Assembly (NCBI RefSeq): GCF_000689255.1
Contig: NZ_HG964446.1
Span: 325,330 to 389,329 of the forward strand
Source: Mycobacterium triplex
Lineage (GTDB): Bacteria; Actinomycetota; Actinomycetes; Mycobacteriales; Mycobacteriaceae
Reading direction: 5' to 3'
Length of the DNA: 64,000 nucleotides
The position numbers were made by a program, and so were the translations under genes. The notes below the pieces were generated by a model. It was not told the DNA's origin. It was given only the letters and a program-made list of their open reading frames with translations, and searched no databases. Below, piece by piece: positions 57,916 to 64,000 of the stretch; the first letter of the stretch is position 1; each line of letters begins with the position of its first letter.

Positions 57916-58662
57916 TTACCCGCAGTCCATTTCTATGAGCGCTCGGTCGTCGACGCGGAAAAACACACCATCGGCCTGCAGCATTCGACCGGCACGCGGA
58001 TCCATGAAACCGGGCACCAACCCCTTCAGTGCGAAACCCAACGAGTCCAGGAGCGCGAATGCTTCGTCAATGAGCATTCCCCCCTCATACAAAGGCTCGA
58101 AGGACAGCTCGAGTTCGATGCCGACACATCGGCCGATAATCGTCGCCCGGCCACCCTCGATCACTTGCTTCTCAAACCCCTGAACATCGATCTTGAGAAA
58201 GGCGACCTCGTCGGGCACCAGGACCTCGGACGCGACGGAATCCAGCCGCGACACCGTCACTTCTTCGGTGCCGATGTAGTTCGCCGTGGGAAATATGTCC
58301 CGGTGTAGCTGCAGCATCGGCAGGATGGAGCTGCTCTCGCCGGCGTTGCCTGCGACATTCATCGTGGTCGCTCCGTCGAAATCGCCGAGCGCGCACTGCC
58401 GGCAATCCCACAGTGGGAGCTTCGAGGCAACGCGGTGCAGCCGGGAGTATGGCCCGGAGAGGGGCTCGAACGAAACGACGCGGCCGTCGAAATCCGCCTC
58501 GCGAAGGCGCCTGGCGTACTGTCCTGAATTGGCTCCGACATCAATAACGACGTCGACGCCGCGGGTTTTGAGTTCGTTCACGAAATTGCGGCGCCACTCC
58601 AATTCAGAATGGTAATTTTTCACCTCCTTTTCGGCCCGGTTCGTGATCCAGTACAAACCCAT
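57916..58662 (-). CDS. FkbM-family SAM-dependent methyltransferase
   Basis: 248 residues. SAM motif I is [16 protein letters not shown] (about residues 38-53); [14 protein letters not shown] and [17 protein letters not shown] are the following FkbM landmarks. FkbM enzymes methylate hydroxyls, often on sugars of glycolipids and antibiotics; in mycobacteria such enzymes act on glycopeptidolipids and related lipids. It is the only minus-strand gene in the left part of the cluster and is divergent from the dioxygenase gene (176 bp), so the two could share a control region. Confidence 0.9.
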   Translation of the reverse strand: MGLYWITNRAEKEVKNYHSELEWRRNFVNELKTRGVDVVIDVGANSGQYARRLREADFDGRVVSFEPLSGPYSRLHRVASKLPLWDCRQCALGDFDGATTMNVAGNAGESSSILPMLQLHRDIFPTANYIGTEEVTVSRLDSVASEVLVPDEVAFLKIDVQGFEKQVIEGGRATIIGRCVGIELELSFEPLYEGGMLIDEAFALLDSLGFALKGLVPGFMDPRAGRMLQADGVFFRVDDRALIEMDCG

Positions 58663-58838
58663 TGCATGACACTAACATTGGGCTACTTGGCCGATTCCGA
58701 AGTGACCGCGGGCGGTGGCCGCGTTGTCTTCGAAGCGTGATACGCCACCAGAAGAGTTATGGATCGGTATATTTCCCATCGCCACGCCGATGTGGGTCAA
58801 TGCAGTACCCGCACGGTTCGCCAGGAGGGACCACCGCG

Positions 58839-59807
58839 ATGGTAAGGCCGGCCGAAATCGCGCTCACCGTCACCAAATTGGGCACGCACATTGGCGCGCG
58901 CGTCGATGGGGTGCGACTCGACGGCGATCTCGAATCGGGTGTGGTAGAGCTGCTACACGCCGCGCTGCTGCGGCACGGGGTGATCTTTTTCCGGGGTCAG
59001 CACCACCTCGACGACGAGGGGCAGTTCGCCTTCGCCAAGCGCCTCGGCGCGCCCATCCGGGTGTTTGGCCCCAACGCGATCGCCGCCGGCCCGCCGGGGG
59101 TATCGCGGGTCGACTCCCGGCGGGGCAAGGCGACGCGCTGGCACACGGATCACACGTTCGCCCTCACCATCCCGAAGGCCTCGATACTGCGCGCGGTGAC
59201 GTTGCCTGCCTACGGCGGATCGACACTGTGGGCATCCACCGCCGCGGCATACGCGTCGTTGCCGACGCCGCTGCGACACCTCACCGAAAATCTCTGGGCC
59301 ATGCACAGCAGCAATCGCTACGACCAGCTCGGATACCTCGAGGGTGTGGGCGCCATCCTGACCCCCGGGGGCAGCCCCACCCCGTACCGCTCGCTGCAAG
59401 ACACCAACATGCTCGGCAACCAGCTACGGGCCGCACACGAAGAAGAGTCCACGTTGCGGGCCGAACATCCGGTGGTCCGGGTGCACCCGGAGACCGGCGA
59501 GCGCACGCTGCTGCTCGGGGGATGGGCGCGCGGATTCGTCGGTCTGGAACATTACGAATCGCAGGTGTTGTTCGAACTGTTGCAACACCGGATCACGTTG
59601 CCGGAGAACACGATCCGCTGGGACTGGGAGCCGGGCGACGTGGCGATATGGGACAACTGCGCTACCCAACACCGCGCGGTCGACGACTACGACGACCAGC
59701 ATCGCCTCATGCACCGCGTCGCCTTGATCGGCGAGGTCCCGGTCGATATTCACGGGCGGTGCAGCCGGCAGCTCACCGGTGGGACACCCGAATCGATCAC
59801 GGACTAG
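58839..59807 (+). CDS. TauD/TfdA family Fe(II)/2-oxoglutarate dioxygenase
   Basis: 322 residues. Iron triad: His102-x-Asp104 in WHTDHTFA, and His278 in [12 protein letters not shown]; Arg293 (MHRV) is placed to bind 2-oxoglutarate. [11 protein letters not shown] is the family signature before the second His. Substrates of this family include sulfonates, alkyl sulfates and side chains of natural products; none can be chosen here. AGGAGGG lies 10 bases before ATG 58839. First of a five-gene plus-strand run. Confidence 0.92.
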   Translation: MVRPAEIALTVTKLGTHIGARVDGVRLDGDLESGVVELLHAALLRHGVIFFRGQHHLDDEGQFAFAKRLGAPIRVFGPNAIAAGPPGVSRVDSRRGKATRWHTDHTFALTIPKASILRAVTLPAYGGSTLWASTAAAYASLPTPLRHLTENLWAMHSSNRYDQLGYLEGVGAILTPGGSPTPYRSLQDTNMLGNQLRAAHEEESTLRAEHPVVRVHPETGERTLLLGGWARGFVGLEHYESQVLFELLQHRITLPENTIRWDWEPGDVAIWDNCATQHRAVDDYDDQHRLMHRVALIGEVPVDIHGRCSRQLTGGTPESITD

Positions 59808-59820
59808 GAAGCGGAATCTG

Positions 59821-60654
59821 ATGTCAGCACAGCTGTCCGGCGGCAGCGAGCCCGATCGCGACCTCATTGCCTACGAGTTGCACACCGGGCACGCTGTCGA
59901 GTTGGTGCCGGCACCGCGGGGCCGCGGCTGGATGGACTCGACGCGCGAACGATTCGCCAATCGTTGCCTGCCCCTGCTGATGGCCAACCAGGCTGGTTGG
60001 CTGGTCGTGAACACCACGCGGGTGCGCGCGCGGTGGAATGGCGGGACGTCGCCGGATTCCATCGAGTTCGAATACGGCAACGGTGCGTCGACGTTTCGGC
60101 CGACAAGTCACTTCGGGCACGGGATAATCACCTGGGGTCTGCCGTTTCTTTTCCGCACCCCGCCCGGTTTCAATCTGCTGGTACGCGGACCGGTCAACGA
60201 CCCAAAGCACGGCATCGCGGCGCTGGAAGGCATCGTCGAAACTGACTGGTCCCCTTCGACTTTCACCCTCAACTGGAAGTTCACCCGGCCGCGGGTATGG
60301 GCCACCTTCGACGAGGGAGAGCCGGTCGGCATGGTGGTACCGCAACGACGGGGCGAGCTCGACGAATTCGTGCCGAAAATGGTGTCGATCGCGGCGGCAC
60401 CCGACGAGTTGCGCACGGCCTATCACACCTGGTGGCAGAATCGCCGCGCGTTCAATACGGACCTGCAGCATCCGGGGTCGTTCGCGCGCCAGGCGGGTTG
60501 GCAGAAGGACTACTTTCGGGGCAAGCTCCCCGACGGCTCGCCGGCGCGGGAGCATGAAACCCGCATGCGATTGCGGCCTTTCACGCGGGTCGAGGAGGAG
60601 ATCTGCGGCTGGCCGATTCCGACCCTGGCAACGCGTCCGGGCGAACCCCGCTGA
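59821..60654 (+). CDS. DUF6065 family protein
   Basis: 277 residues, soluble, no signal peptide. It matches the DUF6065 pattern (IAYELHTGHAVELVPAPRGRGWMDSTRERFANRCLPLLMANQAGW; then FGHGIITWGLPFLFRTPPGFNLLVRGP). A family with no published function that I know of; the pattern of Trp/His in a beta-rich core suggests a binding or enzyme fold. It starts 13 bases after the dioxygenase stop, so the two are co-transcribed and likely act on the same product. Confidence 0.75.
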   Translation: MSAQLSGGSEPDRDLIAYELHTGHAVELVPAPRGRGWMDSTRERFANRCLPLLMANQAGWLVVNTTRVRARWNGGTSPDSIEFEYGNGASTFRPTSHFGHGIITWGLPFLFRTPPGFNLLVRGPVNDPKHGIAALEGIVETDWSPSTFTLNWKFTRPRVWATFDEGEPVGMVVPQRRGELDEFVPKMVSIAAAPDELRTAYHTWWQNRRAFNTDLQHPGSFARQAGWQKDYFRGKLPDGSPAREHETRMRLRPFTRVEEEICGWPIPTLATRPGEPR

Positions 60655-60659
60655 ATTCG

Positions 60660-61643
60660 ATGGACCTCGCCGGCTGGACACCGATCCGCTGGGACCTCTC
60701 CGGTCCGGCCCCGGCGCTGTGGTGGGCCGATCTGTCGGCGGTGCGGTTCACCGAGCCCTTCTTCGACCAGACCGTCGCCCGCTGGGAATCCGGCCCGAAT
60801 GCCCGGCCGCTGGTACGCACCGGGCTCGACGAACTCGAGGCCGTCGACAGCGCGCCGTCACTCGAGCCGGCGGGCATGATCTTTCACGTCTCGCGGTGTG
60901 GATCGACGCTGCTGTCGCGGCTGCTGGCAACACTGCCGGGCGTCGTCGTGCTCGCCGAGCCGGCGCCGCTGAACTCCCTGCTCGGGCTCGATCCCGCGCA
61001 CGTCGAGCAAGCCTTCTTGGTCAAGGCGGTACGGCTGTTGGTGCGCGCGCTTGGTCGATGCCGGCACGGCGACGAACGGCGGCTGGTGCTCAAATGCACC
61101 AGCTGGAACATTCTGCGTCGGCGGGTACTCGCCGCGGCGTTTCCCGAAATTCCGTGGATCTGGGTCCAGCGCGATCCGGTTCGCGTGCTGGCCTCGCTGC
61201 TCGCCGAACCGCCGGGCTGGCTCGGGAACCAGGCGGCTCTCGGTAGGGCCGCGCAACTTTTCGGGATCGATCGGACGTCGGTGCCCACGATGGGGCGAGC
61301 CGAGTTCACATCCCGTGCGCTGGGGGCGATGCTCGAGGCGGCAGCAGATGATCCGGCCGGGCGGCTTGTCCTCGACCATGCCGAGCTGCCCGAGGCCGTA
61401 TGGACGCGCGCGGCACCGCATTTCGGCCTCGAGACAACCCCGGCAGCGATCGACCGTATGGCCGAGCAATCCCGGTTCTATTCGAAGGACCCCACCCCCC
61501 GGCCCTTCACCGGAGGCGCTGCCGAATACCGGCCGGTGTCGGACACGATCCGGCGGGCGGCCGAGCGATTCGCCGGGCCCGGCTATCGCGCACTGGGCAG
61601 CACGGTCTTGACCCGCGCCACCGCCCCGCCAGGCGGGGGGTGA
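60660..61643 (+). CDS. Sulfotransferase-like P-loop protein
   Basis: 327 residues. FHVSRCGSTLLSRLLA (residues 75-90) is the 5'-phosphosulfate binding loop in the style of sulfotransferases; the second, 3'-phosphate site is IWVQRDPVRVLASLL (about 168-181), with the Arg/Ser pair in place. Such proteins transfer sulfate from PAPS to a hydroxyl or amine. It follows DUF6065 by 5 bp. The acceptor is unknown; sulfated glycans or lipids would fit the glycosyltransferases further on. Confidence 0.82.
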   Translation: MDLAGWTPIRWDLSGPAPALWWADLSAVRFTEPFFDQTVARWESGPNARPLVRTGLDELEAVDSAPSLEPAGMIFHVSRCGSTLLSRLLATLPGVVVLAEPAPLNSLLGLDPAHVEQAFLVKAVRLLVRALGRCRHGDERRLVLKCTSWNILRRRVLAAAFPEIPWIWVQRDPVRVLASLLAEPPGWLGNQAALGRAAQLFGIDRTSVPTMGRAEFTSRALGAMLEAAADDPAGRLVLDHAELPEAVWTRAAPHFGLETTPAAIDRMAEQSRFYSKDPTPRPFTGGAAEYRPVSDTIRRAAERFAGPGYRALGSTVLTRATAPPGGG

Positions 61644-61647
61644 CGCA

Positions 61648-62304
61648 ATGGCGTTGTTGTGTGCGGACGTCGCTCTGGTCAGCCTCGGGATGTCATGCCA
61701 AGGAGCAATCCAACTGCAAGTGCACCGAGCGCTGGTTGCCCATATCCTCGGATCTGCGGCCGTCCTCAAACGGACGCCGTTCGACTGGCTGGTTTGCCCT
61801 CCGCTGTCCGCCGCGAGAATGATCGCCGGCGATCGGTACTATCCGGAGCACATCGGCGAGTTGGAATGCTTACCCGGATCGCCGCCGCGCTGGCCGGCCA
61901 TGGGGGATTGTTATTTCTGGCATGAGCCGAGAACCGTTGTATCTTCCCCCGATTCCTTCTTGGCCAAGTTCGCGCACACCTCGCGGACGCTGCGAGGCGT
62001 AACCGGGTTCACCCGCCGGATATTCTTTGTCGCCAACACTCAGGACAATCTCGCCGACGAAGTTCAGGCCGTGGCTCCGATTCCGTACACCTTCACCGAC
62101 GAGGCGATCGACCGTCTCGCCGCCGCGGTTACCCAGCGCTTCGATGCGCCGCTCTATGTGGTGTCGGCACCCGGCCGCCACCAGCTCACCACACCCGCGA
62201 ACCGTGATCGGTTGCTGCTCATGGACATAACCCCGGGTCTGCGCGGCTCGGATTCCGATTGGTCCGCGGTCTTTCGCACGATGTTGCTGCGGTCGGCGAC
62301 ATGA
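61648..62304 (+). CDS. DUF1796 family, papain-like cysteine peptidase fold
   Basis: 218 residues. The family hallmark is VSLGMSCQGAIQL with the candidate nucleophile Cys17, and then KRTPFDWLV (PFDW block). HEPR and HTSRTL supply His candidates. Members often sit in bacterial glycan clusters and their true activity is unknown; hydrolase or transferase chemistry on a glycan-linked amide is possible. It starts 4 bp after the sulfotransferase and overlaps the next gene by four bases. Confidence 0.85.
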   Translation: MALLCADVALVSLGMSCQGAIQLQVHRALVAHILGSAAVLKRTPFDWLVCPPLSAARMIAGDRYYPEHIGELECLPGSPPRWPAMGDCYFWHEPRTVVSSPDSFLAKFAHTSRTLRGVTGFTRRIFFVANTQDNLADEVQAVAPIPYTFTDEAIDRLAAAVTQRFDAPLYVVSAPGRHQLTTPANRDRLLLMDITPGLRGSDSDWSAVFRTMLLRSAT

Positions 62305-63077
62305 AGCTGGACGTTCATCTTCAGACGCATTCCGACATCAGCGTGCACGGCGCCCACCGCTACGTCGACGCACCGAAGTCTGAGATCCTGCTCCGCTGTA
62401 CCCAATCCCTTGTCACGTCGCTCAATCTCGCCGAGGGCGACATCGTCTTGCGGGTCTTCGATGATCACTCGTCGCCCGAAGTCCTGCCCACGCTGCATCG
62501 GATACTCGAAACCTGCAGCCACCCGGTCGAATTCATCGCGCTCGATGACCGCGGGTACAACGCATCCTGTCTTGCCTCGTTTTCCAGGGCGCGCGACGAC
62601 GGTCGCGACCTCGTCTATCTGGTCGAGGACGACTACCTCCACGTCCCCTCCGCGATCCAGGAAATGCTCGACACGCATGTGCTGCTACGGGAGAAGCTGG
62701 GCGGACGCGAAGTCGCGCTGCACCCCTACGACGATCCGAAGAATTATTGGAGCCCGATATTCAGCCGGGAGGACTGCCGCGTCGTTTACGGCACCCGGCG
62801 GCACTGGCGCACCAACACGCACACCACCAACACCTGCTGGGTCGAGATCGAGACGCTGAGGCGCAACTGGGAGCTATTCGAGCTGCTGGCCCGTTATTCG
62901 AGCACGCCCTATGGCCGGCAGCACCACATCTTCGAAGCGTCGACGATCAACCGGATCTGGCGCGAACAGATTACCCTCTTTACACCCATACCTTCGCTGG
63001 CACTTCATCTTCAGTACGAGGAACACAAGGACCCCTACCTCGACTGGACCCAATGGTGGCAAGCCGCGGCGTATTGA
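62301..63077 (+). CDS. GT-A type glycosyltransferase
   Basis: 258 residues. VFDDHSS at residues 52-58, ALDDRGYNASCLASF, and YLVEDDYLH (109-111, DxD-type metal site) mark a GT-A fold sugar transferase that uses nucleotide sugar and divalent metal. The rest is short with HTTNTCWVEIE and ASTINRIW landmarks. Not one of the usual mycolyl or arabinan enzymes. ATGA overlap with the DUF1796 gene. It converges on the DUF4254 gene 4 bp away. Confidence 0.82.
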   Translation: MKLDVHLQTHSDISVHGAHRYVDAPKSEILLRCTQSLVTSLNLAEGDIVLRVFDDHSSPEVLPTLHRILETCSHPVEFIALDDRGYNASCLASFSRARDDGRDLVYLVEDDYLHVPSAIQEMLDTHVLLREKLGGREVALHPYDDPKNYWSPIFSREDCRVVYGTRRHWRTNTHTTNTCWVEIETLRRNWELFELLARYSSTPYGRQHHIFEASTINRIWREQITLFTPIPSLALHLQYEEHKDPYLDWTQWWQAAAY

Positions 63078-63081
63078 CTCC

Positions 63082-63660
63082 TCAGGCGCCGCGGTCCTCG
63101 AACAGGTCGCAGTAACTTCGTTGCGCCGACGACTTGAATTGCCGGTACAGCTTGAACCTGGCCCCACCGGCCTGCATGCGCGCGAGAAGTTGCTCGAGCC
63201 CGCCGAACAGATCTTCGTACTGCTCGTCGAGCACGGGCCGGCGCGCATCGGGCTGGTCGCCATTGTTGGTATGCGCGATCCGCAGCGCAAGAACCGAGAG
63301 CCGGTCGACGATGGTGCCGGGGGTTTCGGTGTGCAGCGGCGCGTTGGGATTCAGATCGATGCAATCGAGCAGGCTCGCGTCGATGTCTTCGATGGCCCCG
63401 TTGCGGCGGGCGTTGACGTCGTCGATGCAACGTTTCCGGCGCGCCACCTCGGGATCGTCGGCGCCCGGCCGGCGAACGGCGTCTTCGTGATGCCACAGTG
63501 CGAAGTTCAGCGCGTGCAGGTGTAGCGTCTTCGCCGCGATGCTGTCGCGAACCGCCGCGTCGTCGGGCGCTTCGGTATGCCACCGCATGGCGATGTCACG
63601 GAACTGGCGCACGGCTGACAACAAGTCCGTACTCGGCCGGTCTTCGATGCCCTCAGACAT
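63082..63660 (-). CDS. DUF4254 family protein
   Basis: 192 residues, all helical, DUF4254 pattern: LHALNFALWHHEDAVRR, CIDDVNARRNGAIEDIDASLL, TPGTIVDRLSVLALRIAHTNN, then DEQYEDLFGGLEQLLARM. The function of the family is unknown but it is repeatedly encoded beside glycosyltransferases, as here. Start ATG 63660 overlaps the GT9-type gene stop (ATGTCTGA), so it is translated right behind it. Confidence 0.88.
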   Translation of the reverse strand: MSEGIEDRPSTDLLSAVRQFRDIAMRWHTEAPDDAAVRDSIAAKTLHLHALNFALWHHEDAVRRPGADDPEVARRKRCIDDVNARRNGAIEDIDASLLDCIDLNPNAPLHTETPGTIVDRLSVLALRIAHTNNGDQPDARRPVLDEQYEDLFGGLEQLLARMQAGGARFKLYRQFKSSAQRSYCDLFEDRGA

Positions 63661-64000
63661 GTTCTGCGACAAGCTCTTCCATGGCATCAAGCACCTCTTC
63701 CACGGTGATGTCCGCCATCGAGCTCCTGTCGACGTGGCGGTGCGGCGCGAATCGAAACCCCCAAAGCTGCGGGCGGGTCGGACCGAAGAGGCCGACGCCG
63801 GGCACCCGCGCCAGATCGGCGGCGTGCAGCATGGCCGAGTCGACGCCCAAGAAAAGGTCCGCGTTCGCGACCAGGCCCACGGCCAGGTCGAGCGGCAGCC
63901 CGAGATAGGGAAAGACGCGATCGCGTTCACGCCCGACGTTGAGTTCCTCGTCGCCCATCCCGACCACCCAGGCCACGAAGTCGCGGTGACGCGACAAGAA
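63653..64000 (-). CDS. GT9-type glycosyltransferase, C-terminal part (runs off right edge)
   Basis: 115 residues visible, open to the window edge, so the gene starts beyond it. LVANADLFLGVDSAMLHAADLARVPGVGLFGPTRPQLWGF is the C-terminal donor-binding block of the GT9 (heptosyltransferase-like) GT-B family, in which the acidic residue and the GPT loop bind the nucleotide sugar. It pairs with the DUF4254 gene in an 8-bp overlap. The sugar it transfers cannot be told from this end. Confidence 0.85.
   Translation of the reverse strand, partial: FLSRHRDFVAWVVGMGDEELNVGRERDRVFPYLGLPLDLAVGLVANADLFLGVDSAMLHAADLARVPGVGLFGPTRPQLWGFRFAPHRHVDRSSMADITVEEVLDAMEELVAEHV

Overview
This is a 64 kb chromosomal segment of a high-GC mycobacterium. 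Gene content and order match the terminal-origin side of the Mycobacterium tuberculosis chromosome, the Rv3834c to Rv3881c stretch (serS, pheA, bfrB, glpQ1, sodA, espR, ethA/ethR, gltBD, whiB6, ESX-1). It is not M. tuberculosis itself: there are extra genes (YcnI/CopC pair, a Y-family polymerase, a DUF1275 protein, a SigI-like sigma-factor module, a glycan island) and absences (no transposase beside sodA, no PE35, no espL, no eccE1/mycP1 next to espB). I read it as a non-tuberculous Mycobacterium; the species cannot be fixed from the sequence alone.

Layout. 0-7.5 kb: housekeeping genes (end of a DUF2834 gene, serS, a septum-formation-family membrane protein, a mini-metalloprotease, a cysteine-rich micro-protein, a histidine phosphatase, pheA), an iron-boxed DUF2470 gene and an LCP-family protein. 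7.7-17 kb: a metal and stress neighbourhood with ferritin bfrB, glpQ1, a cluster of DnaA-box-like sites, a small membrane protein, sodA (with Gln145, the manganese-type residue), a yybP-ykoY manganese riboswitch in front of a GDT1/UPF0016 exporter, the ESX-1 regulator espR, a YcnI-CopC copper pair, the membrane-anchored H-NS-like protein and rraA. 17-24 kb: ethA/ethR with an operator in between, DinB-type polymerase, DUF1275, a PHP phosphoesterase and an F420-type oxidoreductase. 24-30 kb: glutamate synthase gltBD. 30.7-36 kb: an EspI-like MinD ATPase, a SigI-like sigma/NmrA/Ddn-like module closed by a very strong hairpin, whiB6, and a divergent FHA protein with two HTH-like segments.

36.4-57.5 kb is the ESX-1 type VII secretion locus: espE, espF, espG1, espH, eccA1, eccB1, eccCa1, eccCb1, a lone PPE68, esxB, esxA, espI, eccD1, espJ, then espK and espB on the opposite strand. 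EccB/C/D form the membrane machine, EccA and EspG handle substrates, EsxA/EsxB, EspB/E/F/J/K and PPE68 are substrates. Three partners are missing from their usual places: PE35, EspL, and the EccE1/MycP1 pair. EsxB also lacks the acidic residue of the YxxxD/E secretion motif.

57.9 kb to the right edge: where eccE1 and mycP1 are expected there is instead a cluster of an FkbM methyltransferase, an Fe(II)/2-oxoglutarate dioxygenase, a DUF6065 protein, a sulfotransferase-like protein, a DUF1796 papain-like protein, a GT-A glycosyltransferase, a DUF4254 protein and a GT9-type glycosyltransferase running off the window. Tight spacing and overlaps suggest a co-expressed pathway making a modified glycan or glycosylated product. 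This is the best candidate for something undescribed.
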